From positions 64,174,944 to 64,238,943 of the forward strand of contig OX419755.1 in assembly GCA_948567375.1 (NCBI GenBank): 64,000 nucleotides of DNA, in the 5' to 3' direction. Position numbers and translations under genes: made by a program. The DNA comes from Lunularia cruciata (taxonomy: Eukaryota; Streptophyta; Marchantiopsida; Lunulariales; Lunulariaceae). The notes beneath the pieces were generated by a model, which ran no database searches, was not told the DNA's origin, and saw only the letters and a program-made list of their open reading frames with translations. Of this stretch, positions 24,209 through 35,050 are shown one piece after another. Numbering within the stretch: the first letter of the stretch is position 1; the number at the start of each line of letters is the position of its first letter.

Positions 24209-27200
24209 ATGGCAATACAAGATGTTATCCTTGCAATGCATCAATAAATCGAGCACCTTACTCAATTATTGGATGAACAAGACCAACAACAACGAGAACA
24301 TATAGACATGGCATCCGTTTGAGATGGAGAAGATCGTATTCGATTTCCAAAACCCATAGTGTTTGAAGGCAAGAATCTTTTGGGCACCGTGGAAAATTTT
24401 GTGTTTGACTACGAATGTTACTTTGAAGCCACCAATCTTCAAGATGAATGGAAATAGGTTCTCTTGGCTTCTAGCCAATTGGATGGTGTGGCAAATCTTT
24501 GGTGGTGATTCCAAGTAGAGCAAGCTGAATGACATATTGTTGCACCAATTTTGACATGGGCAAAATTCAAGGATGCAATACTTGGTTGATTTCAAACTAT
24601 AAATTCCACTCGAGCCGCACGAGATAAATTGGCGGAGTTGAAGCAAATTGGCTCAGTAAAGAGCTACATCACATAATTTTAAAACATCAACATGCAAATT
24701 CCAGATATACAAGAAGGTGAAGTTCTGGATCAATTTGTGCGGGGATTGAAGTCACAAACCAAATTGGAGGTGACCATGCAAGAACCACAAAACATAGAAG
24801 AAGCCATGCAATTGGCTGAGCGCTTTGATTCCTTGGTTGTGACAACTTGGTCTTGCCCTTGACCTACAACAAAGCTTACTAGTATATTGCGCACGGGTGG
24901 AAGAACTAGCACCAATGGAGATTGATGCTATCCAACGGAGACCACTTGGTATAGCAGATAGAGAAAGATTGCAACAAAATGGAGGTTGTTTTTATTATCG
25001 CCAAGTTAGACATCGCATTGTTGAATGTCCACTCAAGAATGAGCAACCTTGACAAGTTGCCTAGATAGAGTTTGTAGAATAGAATGATGAGGGAAACGAG
25101 GAATCCCAATAGGAGATTTTAAGCCGCTTATTGCGAGCTTGATTAGTTCCAATGGGATTGAAGGCTCAACCTATGCAAGTTTGCTTCACTTACAAGGTAC
25201 AATATCTAATTGGGGTTGTAGGATTTTGGTTGATTTTGGAAGTTTAGAGAATTGAATATCTATGCAAGTAGCAAAGGAATGGGGTATTCCTATCAAGCTA
25301 GTTATTGGAAGTAGATTGATGATGGCGGATGGTAGAAAGGGTTCTGCATTCCATACCTCACATCCTATAACTTTTAAAATTGGGAAAGAGTATTTGGAGC
25401 ATATAAGGTTTGCAGTGGCACCTCCACACTAGGACTACCTTGGCTTGAACATCATAAGGTTCAATTTGATTGGACTTGACGACAAATTCAAGTACAACAC
25501 TAAGGTAGGAATTTCCAATTAGGCTGTCTGGCATCTCTGAGTAAAAAAACTAAGAATAGTCAATCCCAAGATGGGAAATTTGTTGAGAAGGTAGCCATAG
25601 AGCATGCCTTGAAGAGAGTGGAGCCCCAAGATGAGAATTTTGCCACGAAGGCAACCATGGAACAAGCTTTGAAGAGAGATGAGTCCCTAGACGGGAAGTT
25701 TGTTAGTGAAGCAGCCATAGAGCAAGCTTTGGAGGAAGATAAGTCTATTTTTGCAATGTGGATCAAGCCAAGGACAATCTGAGGAGAGCCGAGAGCCTCA
25801 TCAAGCAATGGTTGGTCAGATAGTTCAAGAGTTTGCGAACGTGTTTCTGGATGATCTGCCAAAGGGATTACCCTCCGATCGTGGTATGCCCTTCAAGATT
25901 GAGTTATTGCCAACGAGTACTCTAGTGAGTAGACCAATCTATTGGCTCTCACCAAAGGAGTTGGAGGAGTTGCAAACAACACTTACAGAGTTGTTGGAGA
26001 AGGACTTCATACAACATAGTACCTCTCCTTGGGCAATACCGATACTATTTGTTCCAAAGATAGATGGAGGACTTCATTTCTGTTTTGATTATCATGGACT
26101 CAATAAACAAACAATGAAGAATGCATATCCCTTGCCTCAGATTGATGACTTGCTTGATCAATTGAGTGTAGCATGATACTTTTCCAAGTTGGGTCTTTGC
26201 ATTGGCTATTGGAAAATCCCCTTTGATAAGGAGGATGTGCAAAAGATGGCCTTTTGCACAAGGTATGGGCATTTTTGAGTGGAGAGTTCTACCTTTCGGG
26301 CTCACTAATGCTCTAGTAGTCTTCATGGATCAGATGCATTGGGTATTGGATGGACTATTGGATCGGTATGTGGTGGTGTTCTTGGATGATATCTTAATCT
26401 ATAGCAAGACATAAGTAGAACACTTGAATCACGTGCGAGAAGTCCTAAGATGACTACGACAATGGAAATTCTACTACAAGAAGTCAAAGTGTGCCTTTTG
26501 GCAAAAGGAAGTTACCTTCTTGGGGCACAAGATCTCATCAGAGGGGATCAAGATGAAAGAGGAGAAAATCAAGGCCATTATTGATTGGCCTACTCCAAAG
26601 GATGCTATAGAAGTACGGGCATTTAATGGACTAGCCAGTTTTTACCAATGGTTCATCTATTATTATGCTTGTGTGGCTGCACTATTGACTGACCTCTTGG
26701 GGAAGGACTTGAGCTTCCAGTGGACCACCAAGCACAAAGAAGTATTCCAGAAGTTGAAACATATGGTGTCTTTGAGACCCATTCTTCAACCGTATGATCC
26801 TCAACTACCCTATGTGGTTGATTTTGATGCTTCTAACTTTGCAATTGGAGTTGTGTTGCAACAAGAATTCCCACATGGACATCCCATTGCCTTTGTGTCT
26901 CACCGACTCAATATGGTTGAAAGAAACTACTTTGCTTGAGATTGAGAACAACTTGCAATGGTATATGCCACCAAGGTATGGACGCATTACCTCTTGGGGA
27001 AACAAGTGATCATGCAAACTGATTACAAACCATTGTTGCAGACCTTACACTTGGAACACATGAAGAGTCAACATCATTGATGGGAGGAATAATTCCAATT
27101 GTTTGACATCAAACTTGAGTACAAACCAGGTCGGTTCCACATCATCCCTGATGCTTTATCACAATCACCTGATTTGACGTCTCTTCCACTCATCATAACA

Positions 27201-28690
27201 ACAATTATAATGGTGTCAATTGACTCCAAGGTCCAAAACAAGTTTCAGTCAGTTCTACAACAAGACCCCTTCTTCCAAATGGTACATGGTTGCCTTACGA
27301 CATGCGATAAGGAGTAGAACACCTTCTCCGTCAAAGAGGGCCTTCTATTCCATGAGCACAGGATTTATCTTTTAGCCAAAGGTGATCTTCAACTTATGCG
27401 CTTTCAAGAAGTCCATGATTTACCCATAGCTGGTCATATGGGTGTGGACAAGACCTTGGGTACCCTCCAACATTGATGGTGAAGGCCCAATATGACACGA
27501 TATATTTGAGAATTTGTCCAATCGTGTGAGAGTTGCCCATGCAACAAGCCCAGCAACCAAAAGCCGAGTGGACTCCTTCAACCAATCGCCATTCCATCCG
27601 CTCGATGGGAGCATGTGAGCTTGGATCTCATCACATCTTTGCCCAAGACAAAGCAAGGACAGATAACAATCATGGTGTTTGTGGATAAGCTTAGTAAGCA
27701 AATCCACTTGGCACCAACTTGTGATACCATGGATGCTCCAACCTTAGCACAAATCTACTTCAAAAATGTCTTCAAGCATCATGGGATGCCACATGTACTC
27801 ATCTTCGACCACAATCCTTGATTTATCAGGAAGTTTTGGCAAGCACTCTTCTAGATACACAACACCAAGCTTGCTTTGTCCATGGCCTATCATCCTCAAA
27901 CTGATGGACAAACCAAACATGCAAATTGACATTGGAAGATATGTTGCATGCCTTTGTCAATGTCCACCATACCAATTAAGATGAATGTCTTGTAGTTGCA
28001 GAATTTGCCTACAACAATTCCAAACAAGCAAGCACCAAATTTTCTCCTTTCTTTCTCAATTTTGGCCAAGATCTGCTTGTTCCAAATTCTCTTCTTTCTC
28101 CCCCTCCATCTTAGGTTCTTCATACTTCAACATTCTTGACTACTATATTTCAATCTCTCCAACAAGCCAAATCTCACCTCTTTGTTGCTCAGAATCATAA
28201 AAAACAATATGCGGACCACCATCATTGTGATCTCACCTTTGAAGTCGAGGATAAAGTCATGTTATCCTCTAGTAACCTCCCTCTCCCCCTTGCTACCCAA
28301 GTTCATAAAATTGCCCCAAATTGGATAGGACCGTTTGATGTCAGCCAAATTGTCTCTCTTATTGACTTGCCTTGCCTTGCCTTGTCATATGCATATCCAT
28401 CATGTCTTTCATGTTTCCAAGTTGAAACCCTTTGTTCCTAACCCCTCTTCCTTTTACTCTCAAGTCCAACCTCTCCCTCTTCATGTCTCCATCAATGATC
28501 ATGAGGAGTACGACGTTGATTGTATCCTTGCATGTTGCCGTATTCAACAAGGCCGTCAACAACAGATGGAATACAAGGTCCTTTAGAAAAGATATCCTCT
28601 TCATGATGCCACATGGGAACCTCTTTCTCACCTCCAAAATACACAAATGGCCATCCATGAGTTTGAAGTTTCACTGGCGACAAGGACGTC
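24209..28690 (+). pseudogene. B1 gag-pol with chromodomain (broken)
   Basis: Gag (24209-25080): MAIQDVILAMHQ, FPKPIVFEGKNLLGTVENFV, EVLDQFVRGLKSQTKLEV; the zinc knuckle reads CFYYRQVRHRIVEC, with the second Cys changed to Tyr. Protease (25136-25470): RILVDFGSLEN, where Phe stands in the usual D(S/T)G. RT (25800-26420): [43 protein letters not shown]. RNase H (26700-27000): YVVDFDASNFAIGVVLQQE. Integrase (27420-28050): GHMGVDKTLGTLQ, VSLDLITSLPKTKQGQIT, YHPQTDGQT. Chromodomain (about 28490-28690): EEYDVDCILACCRIQ then DATWEPLSHLQN. At least 15 stops or frameshifts. Confidence 0.9.
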
Positions 28691-28700
28691 ACCAACTAGC

Positions 28701-28712
28701 GGTGGGGGAATA
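28701..28712 (+). promoter_or_regulatory. Polypurine tract of B1
   Basis: GGTGGGGGAATA lies immediately before the 3' LTR start (TGTAACAATGG at 28713). Its reverse complement stands at the matching place in B2 (29444-29455). Confidence 0.8.
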
Positions 28713-29034
28713 TGTAACAATGGGGGAATATGGAGTTTAGCAACAAAGTTAGTAGGGCTAACAAAGTAGCAAATAAGACAAATAATCCTATAATATTCCA
28801 AAAGTATCTAGGAAGCTTCTTGGGAAGCTTCTCGGCTAGCTAAGCTTGCACCTCAAGTAAATAGCTTCTAGAAGGAGGTTTCTAGAAGCTTCCAACTAGC
28901 TTAGCTTGCACGCCAAATAGATAGTTTCTAGAAGGTAACTTCTTGAGAAGCTTCCTCGTTAACTTGGCTTGCACTCTAAGAAAGCGGCTCAAGGAAACTT
29001 CTTGAGAAGCTTCTCAAGGGCCTTGTATGTTACC
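28713..29034 (+). repeat. 3' LTR of B1, first part (interrupted)
   Basis: Runs from TGTAACAATGGGGGAATATGG to CCTTGTATGTTACC, then is cut by B2. It resumes at 34644 with TATAAATACCAAAGCC and ends at 34754. The break is exactly at the TATA box: TTACC (29030-29034) is the target duplication and TATAAATA follows it on the far side. Confidence 0.9.
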
Positions 29035-29443
29035 TATAAAAGATGGAGACCAAGGAGAGAAATAGGAGAATGGAACCTCACATTGGGACACTTGAATGAA
29101 GGAAAACTCCAAATGCCTAGCATCAAATTTGGCTTTGGTATTTATAGGTTGCATACAAGGCCGAAGCTTCCTCAAGCCGCTCTTTTAGAGTGCAAGCCAA
29201 GTTAACTAGGAAGCTTCTCAAGAAGCTTCCTTCTAGAAGCCGCCTACTTGACGTGCAAGCTAAGCTAGTTGGAAGCTTCTAAAAGCTTCCTTCTAGAAGC
29301 TACTTACTTGTGGTGCAAGCTAAGCTAACTGGGAAGCTTCCCAAGAAGCTTCCTAGATACTTCCGGAATATTCTAGGCTAATTTGTCTTATGTGCTACTT
29401 CGTAAGTCCGACTAACTTTGTTGCTAAACTCCATATTATTACA
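29035..29443 (-). repeat. 3' LTR of B2 (reverse, 409 bp)
   Basis: Reverse complement of the B LTR, ending ..CCATATTATTACA at 29443, followed by the reversed polypurine tract TATTCCCCCA. It keeps the TTCnnGAAnnTTC heat-shock-element-like motif (TTCCGGAATATTC). Against 34227-34638 it shows many point differences plus a deletion of part of one repeat unit near 29162. Confidence 0.9.
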
Positions 29444-29479
29444 TATTCCCCCACCGTTAATTGGTGACATACTCATTAC

Positions 29480-32400
29480 CAATGAAGCTTTGAATTCTTG
29501 GATGGCTGTTTGTGCATTCTGGAGGTGAGATAGAGGTTCTCATGTGGCATCATGAAGGGGATACCCTTTCCAAAGGACCTTGTACTCCATATGTTGGCAA
29601 CGGCCTTGTTGAATATGGCGACATGCAAGGAAACAATCAACTTTATACTCCACACAATCATTGATAGGGACAAGAAGAGGGAGAGGTTGGACTCAAGAGG
29701 AAAAGGAAGAGGGGTTAGGAACAAAAGGTTTCAACTTGGAAACATGAAAGACAAGATGGATATGCATATGACAAGGCAAGCAAGTAGATAAGCAACATGA
29801 GAGACAATTTCGGTGATATCAAAGGGTCCTATCCAATTAGGGGCAAGTTTACAAACTTGGGTATCAAGTAGGAGAGGGAGGTTACTAGAGGATAGCATGA
29901 CTTTATCACTGACTTCAAAGGTGAGATCACGATAATGGTGGTCCGCATATTGTTTTTGGCAATTCAGAGCAACAAGGAAGGTAGACTTGGCTTGTTGGAG
30001 AGAGTGGGATATAGTGGTCAAGAATGTGGAAGTATGAGGAACTTGAGATTGAGGGGGAGCAAGAAGAGAATTTGGAACAAGCAGATCTTGGCCAAAATTG
30101 AAGAAGAAAGGAGAAAATCCGGTGCTTACCTATTTGGAATTGTTATAGGCAAATTCTATAACTACAAGACATTCATCCTAATTGGTATGGTGGACATTGA
30201 CAAAGGCACACAACATATCCTCCAATGTACAATTTGCAGGTTTGGTTTGTCTATCAGTTTGTGGATGAAGGCCGTGGACAAAGCAAGCTTGGTGCCAAGT
30301 ATCTGGAAGGGTGCTTACCAAAACTTCTGAATAAATCAAGGATCACGGTCGGAGATGAGTACACGTGGCATCCGATGGTGCTTGAAGACATTGTCAAAGT
30401 AGATTTGCGCTAAGGTTGGAGCATCCATGATATCACAAGTTGGTGCCAAGTGGATTTGCTTACTAAGCTTATCCACAAACACCACAATTGTTGTGTGTTC
30501 TTGTTTTGTCTTTGGCAAAGATTTGATGAGATCCAAGCTCACATGCTCCCAATGAGTGGGTGGAATGGCAAGTGGTTGAAAGAGTCCACTCGGCTTCTAG
30601 TTGTTGGCCTTGTTACATTGGCAGTTCTCACACAATCGGAAAAATTCTCGAACATCTTGTGTCATGTTAGGCCACCACCATTGACGTTGGAGGGTACCCA
30701 AGGTCTTGTCCACACCCATGTGACCAATGATGGGTAAATCATGGGCTTCTTGAAGGCGCACAAGTTGAAGATCACTTTTAGTTGGAACATAGATCCGGTC
30801 TTCATGGAATAAAAGGCCCTCCTTGATAGAGAAGGTGTTGTACTCCTTATCGCATGCCGTAAGGCAACCATGTACCATTTGGAAGAAAGGATCTTGGTGT
30901 AGAGCTGACTGAAACTTGTTTTGGACCTTGTAGTCAATTGATACCGTTGAAATTGCCGTTGTGATGAGAGGAAGAGACTTCAAATCAAGTTGTCGTGATA
31001 AAGCATCAGGGATGACATGGAACCTACCTGGTTTGTACTCAAGTTTGATGTCATACAGTTGGAGTTGTTCCTCCCATCAAGGATGTCAATTGTTCATGCG
31101 TTCTAAGTGTAAGGTCTGCAACAATGGTTTGTGATCAGTTTGCATGATCACTTGTTTCTCCTAGACGTAATGCCTCCATACCTTGGTAGCCTATTACCAT
31201 TTCAAGTTGTTCTCAATCTCAAACAAAGTAGTTTCATTCAGCCATATTGAGTCGGCAAGACACAAAGGCAATGGGATGGAGTCCATCTGGGAATTCTTGT
31301 TGCAGCACAACTCCAATTGCAAAGTTAGAAGCATCAAAATCAACCACACAAGGTAGCAAAGGATCATATGGTTGAAGAATGGGTCTTGAAGACACCATAT
31401 GCTTTAACTTCTGGAATGCTTCTTCATGCTTGGTGGTCCATTAGACCAGTCAATGGTCAATAAGAGGCCAATCAATGGTGCAACCACATGAGCATAATGA
31501 TGGATGAACTGTTGGTAAAAACGAGCCAATCCATTGAATGCACATACTTTTGTAGCATCCTTTGGGGTAGGCCAATCATTAATGGCTTTGATTTTCTCTT
31601 CTTCCATCTTGATCTTATGACCCAAGAAGGTAACCTCCTTCTGCCAAAAGGCACACTTTGACTTCTTGCAGTAAAATTTCCATTGTCGTAGTCGTCTTAG
31701 GACTTCTCACACATGATTCACATGTTTTGTCTATGTCTTACTATAAATTAAGATATCATCTAAGAACACCACCACAGACCAATCCAATAGTTCATCTAAC
31801 ACCCGATGCATTTGATCCATGAAGATTGTTGGAGCATTAGTGAGCCCGAAAGGTAGAACTATCCACTCAAAATGCCCATACCTTGTACAAAAGGTAGTCT
31901 TTTGCACATCCTCTCTATCAATAGGAATTTTCCAATAGCCGCTACAAAGATCCAACTTGGAAAAGTAGCATGCTCCACTTAGTTGATCAAGCAAGTCATC
32001 AATCCAAGGCAAGGGATATGAATTCTTCATGGTTTGCTTATTGAGCCCATGGTAATCAATACAAAAACAAAGTCTTCCATCCTTCTTTGGAACAAATAGT
32101 ACCGGTGCTTCCCAAGGAGAGGTACTATGTTGTATGAAGTCCTTCTCCAACAACTCTGTAAGTGTTGTTTGCAACTCCTCCAACTCCTTTGGTGAGACCC
32201 AATAGATCGGTCTACTCACTAGAGTACTCCCTGGTAATAACTCAATCTTGAAGGGCATACCTCGATCGGAGGGTAATCCCTTTGGTAGATCATCCAAAAA
32301 CACGTCTGCAAACTCCTGAACTATCCGATCAACCATTGCTTGATGAGGCTCTTGGCCCTCCTCTGATTGTTCTTGTGCAATTGGCTTGATCCACACTACG

Positions 32401-33955
32401 AATATAGACTTATCTTCCTCCAAGCTTGCTCTATGGCTGCTTTACTAACTAACTCCCCTTCCAGGGACTCATCTCTCTTGCTAGCTTGCTCCATGGTTGC
32501 CTTCTTGGCAAACTTCTCATCTTGGGACTCCCCTCCCTTCAAGGTTTTCTCTATGGCTACCTTCTCAACAAATTTCTCATCTTGGGATTGACTATTCTTA
32601 GGTGTTTTACTTAGAGGTGCCAGACAACCTAATCGGAAATTCCTACCTTGGTGTTTTACTTGAATTTGGCATCAGGTCCAATCAAATTGAACTTTATGAC
32701 ATTCAAGCCAAGGTAGACCCAAAATGATATCATAGTGTAGAGGTGCCACTACAAACCTCATACACTCCAAATACTCCTTCCCAATCTTGAAGGTAGCAAG
32801 ATGCAAGGTGCGGAATGTAGAACACTTTCTACTATCCGCCATCATCAAACTACTTCCAATCATTGGCTTGATAGGAATACCTAATTCCTTTGCTACTTGC
32901 ATAGACATGCAATTCTCTAAACTTCCAAAATCAACCAAAATCCTACAACCTAGATTAGATTTTGTACCTTGCAAGTGAAGCAAACTTTCATAGGTCAAGC
33001 CTTCAATCCCATTGGAACTAATCAAGCTCCCAGTACGTGGCTCAAAATCTCCTATTGGGATTCTTCATTTCCCTGATCATTTGGTTCCACAAACTCCATC
33101 TGGGCAACTTGTCAAGGTCGCTCATTCCTCTATGGACATTCAACAATGTGATGTCTAGCTTGGCAACAATAAAAACAACCTCCATTTTGTCGCAATCTTT
33201 CTCTATCTGTTACACCAAGTGGCCTCCATTGGATAGCATCAATCTCCATTGGTGTTGGTTCTTCCACCCGTGCGTATTGTACTGGTAAGCTTGGTGTAAG
33301 TCAAGGTCAAGACTAAGTTGTTGCAACCAAGGAATCAAAGCGCTCAGCCAATTGCATGGCTTCTTCGACATTTTGTGGTTCTTGCATGGTCATCTCCAAT
33401 TTAGTTTGTGACTTAATCCCTGCACAAATCAATCCAGAACTTCTCCTTCTTGTATATCTAGAATTTGCATGATGATGTTCTGAAATTGTGTGATGTAGCC
33501 TCTTACTAAGCCAATCTGCTTCAACTCTACCAATTTATATTGTGTGGCTTGGTGGCATTTATAGTTTGAAATCGACCAAGTATTGCATCCTTGAATTCTA
33601 TCCATGTCAAAATTGGTGCAACAATCGGTCGTTCAGCTTGCACCACTCGGAATCGCCACCAAAGTTTTGCCACACCATCCGATTGGCTAGAAGCCAAGAG
33701 AATTTGTTTCCGTTCATCTTGAAGACTGGTGGCTTCAAAGTAACATTTGCAATCAAACACAAAATTCTCCACTGTGCCCAAAAGATTCTTGCCTTCAAAC
33801 ACCTTAGGCTTTGGAAATTTAATACAATCTTCTCCATCTCAGACTGGTGCTCTCTCTATATGTTCTCGTTGTTGTTGGTCTCATTCATCCAACAATCAAG
33901 TAAGGTGCTCGATTTGTTGTTGCATTGCAAGGATAATGTTTGGTATTTCCGCCAT
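29480..33955 (-). pseudogene. B2 gag-pol with chromodomain (lightly broken)
   Basis: Gag begins at ATG 33955 (MAEIPNIILAMQQQIEHLT) and includes the intact zinc knuckle CFYCCQARHHIVEC at 33136-33177. Protease (33025-32672): RILVDFGSLENCMS and ILGLPWLECH, again with DFG. RT (32423-31731) is open and contains [32 protein letters not shown] and [14 protein letters not shown]. RNase H and integrase follow with a few stops (SLDLIKSLPKTKQ at 30542-30500; DAPTLAQIYFDNVFKHHRMP). The chromodomain is at about 29700-29500. Four stops are shared with B1 at identical codons (see findings). Not functional as it stands. Confidence 0.9.
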
Positions 33956-34213
33956 AGCTACTACTCTATCCTGCTACTCCTAATTTATCTAATTGATTAA
34001 CACATAGATGCAACACGTCCACCGTTCTCCATAAGTTACCATTGGAGGAATCAAGGGTTGCTCAGACAAGATGATCATATGTAGAAAATCTTGCCCAAAG
34101 CGCGAGATGATGAATTGTGTGAAATGATACTTGGGTAATATATGGACATGAAAATCCCAAGGGTTTGGCGGAAGTGGATTTGGCAGTCCATAAATTCCAT
34201 CCATCCCATTCTT

Positions 34214-34225
34214 GCTCTGATACCA
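34214..34225 (-). promoter_or_regulatory. Primer-binding site of B2 (tRNA-iMet)
   Basis: The minus strand reads TGGTATCAGAGC, a perfect PBS, one base inside the LTR at 34227-34638. Confidence 0.92.
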
Positions 34226-34226
34226 A

Positions 34227-34638
34227 TGTAAAAGACCAAGACCGAGGAGAGAAATAGGAGTATAGAACCTCACATTGGGACACTTGAATGAAGGAAAACT
34301 CAGAATGCCTAGCATGAGCTCTGGCTTTGGTATTTATATGTAGCATAAAAGGCCCTTGAGAAGCTTCTCAAGAAGCTTCCTTAAGCCGCTTCGTTAGAGT
34401 GCAAGCCAAGTTAAGTAGAAAGCTTCTCAAGAAGCTTCCTTTTAGAAGCCACCTACTTGACGTGCAAGCTAAGCTAGTTGGAAGCTTCTAGAAGCTACTT
34501 ACTTGTAGTGCAAGCTAAACCAGCTAGGAAGCTTCCCAAGAAGCTTCCTAGATACTTCCAGAATATTCTAGGCTAATTTGTCTTATGTGCTACTTTGTAA
34601 GTCCAACTAACTTTGTTGTTAAACTCTATATTGTTACA
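34227..34638 (-). repeat. 5' LTR of B2 (reverse, 412 bp)
   Basis: TGTAAAAGACCAAGACCG...TTGTTACA. Contains the GAAGCTTC array and TTCCAGAATATTC in reverse orientation. It is the complete partner of 29035-29443. Confidence 0.9.
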
Positions 34639-34643
34639 TTACC

Positions 34644-34754
34644 TATAAATACCAAAGCCAAAGCTCATGCTAGGCATTCAAAGTTTTCACTCATTCAAGT
34701 GTCCCAATGTGAGGTTCCATTCTCCTATTTCTCTCCTCGGTCTTGGTTTTTACA
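34644..34754 (+). repeat. 3' LTR of B1, remaining part
   Basis: TATAAATACCAAAGCCAAAGC...GGTTTTTACA completes the LTR begun at 28713. It carries the TATA box at its first base because B2 inserted directly upstream of it. Confidence 0.88.
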
Positions 34755-34759
34755 AGGCC

Positions 34760-35045
34760 CTTGAGAAGTTTCTCAAGAAGCTTCCTTGAGCAACTTTCTT
34801 AGAGTGCAAGCCAAGTTAACTAGGAAGTTTCTCGAGAAACTTCCTTCTAAAAGCTGCTTACTTGGCGTGCAAGCTAAGCTAGTTGGAAGCTTCTAGAAGC
34901 TTCCTTATAGAATCTTCTCACTTGGGGTGCAAGCTAAGCTTGTCAGGAAGCTTCTTAGATACTTCCAAAATATTCTAGGATAATTTGTCTTATTTGCTAC
35001 TTTGTTAGTCCTACTAACTTTGTCGCTAAACTCCATATTATTACA
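34760..35045 (-). repeat. Solo B LTR (level 2), remaining part
   Basis: CCTTGAGAAGTTTCTCAAG...CCATATTATTACA completes the reverse solo LTR begun at 23396-23523. The GAAGCTTC array is present but decayed, and the three-unit motif is degraded (TTCCAAAATATTC). Confidence 0.85.
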
Positions 35046-35050
35046 TCAAT

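Larger units (their letters stand above)
29035..34638 (-). mobile_element. Nest level 4: chromovirus B2 (reverse), youngest insertion
   Basis: Complete reverse-oriented B element of 5604 bp. Left end TATAAAAGATGG (TG mutated to TA), right end TTGTTACA; perfect target duplication TTACC at 29030-29034 and 34639-34643. LTRs are 29035-29443 and 34227-34638, and the PBS is 34214-34225. It has fewer lesions than B1: a 230-codon RT segment is open (32423-31731) and the gag zinc knuckle is intact. This agrees with its position as the innermost insertion. Confidence 0.92.
23524..34754 (+). mobile_element. Nest level 3: chromovirus B1 (forward), 3' LTR split by B2
   Basis: Starts TGTAACAATATGG at 23524 and ends TTTTTACA at 34754. 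Flanks are AGGCT (23519-23523) and AGGCC (34755-34759), a target duplication with one mismatch. 5' LTR 23524-23935, PBS 23937-23948, gag-pol to about 28690, polypurine GGTGGGGGAATA at 28701-28712, and a 3' LTR starting at 28713. The 3' LTR is interrupted after 29034 by element B2 and resumes at 34644. Without B2 it is about 5.6 kb. It inserted into a B-family LTR just upstream of that LTR's TATA box. Confidence 0.9.
23396..35045 (-). mobile_element. Nest level 2: solo LTR of family B (reverse), itself split
   Basis: The outer ends are TGTAAAAGACCAAG (23396) and CCATATTATTACA (35045), the two ends of a reverse-oriented B LTR. Perfect target duplication TCAAT at 23391-23395 and 35046-35050 in element A's integrase. 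Only one LTR's worth of sequence belongs to this level: 23396-23523 plus 34760-35045 (about 414 bp in total). It is therefore a solo LTR that was later split by element B1. Confidence 0.88.

Noticed and set aside
23396-35045. CRISPR-like reading of the repeated GAAGCTTC blocks
   Set aside because: The repeats are short, irregular and confined to LTR U3 regions of plant retrotransposons; there are no spacers of constant length and the genome is eukaryotic.
23396-35045. One single composite element with terminal inverted LTR pieces
   Set aside because: Each boundary has its own 5-bp target duplication and complete LTR/PBS/PPT sets, so stepwise insertion explains everything without a novel composite.
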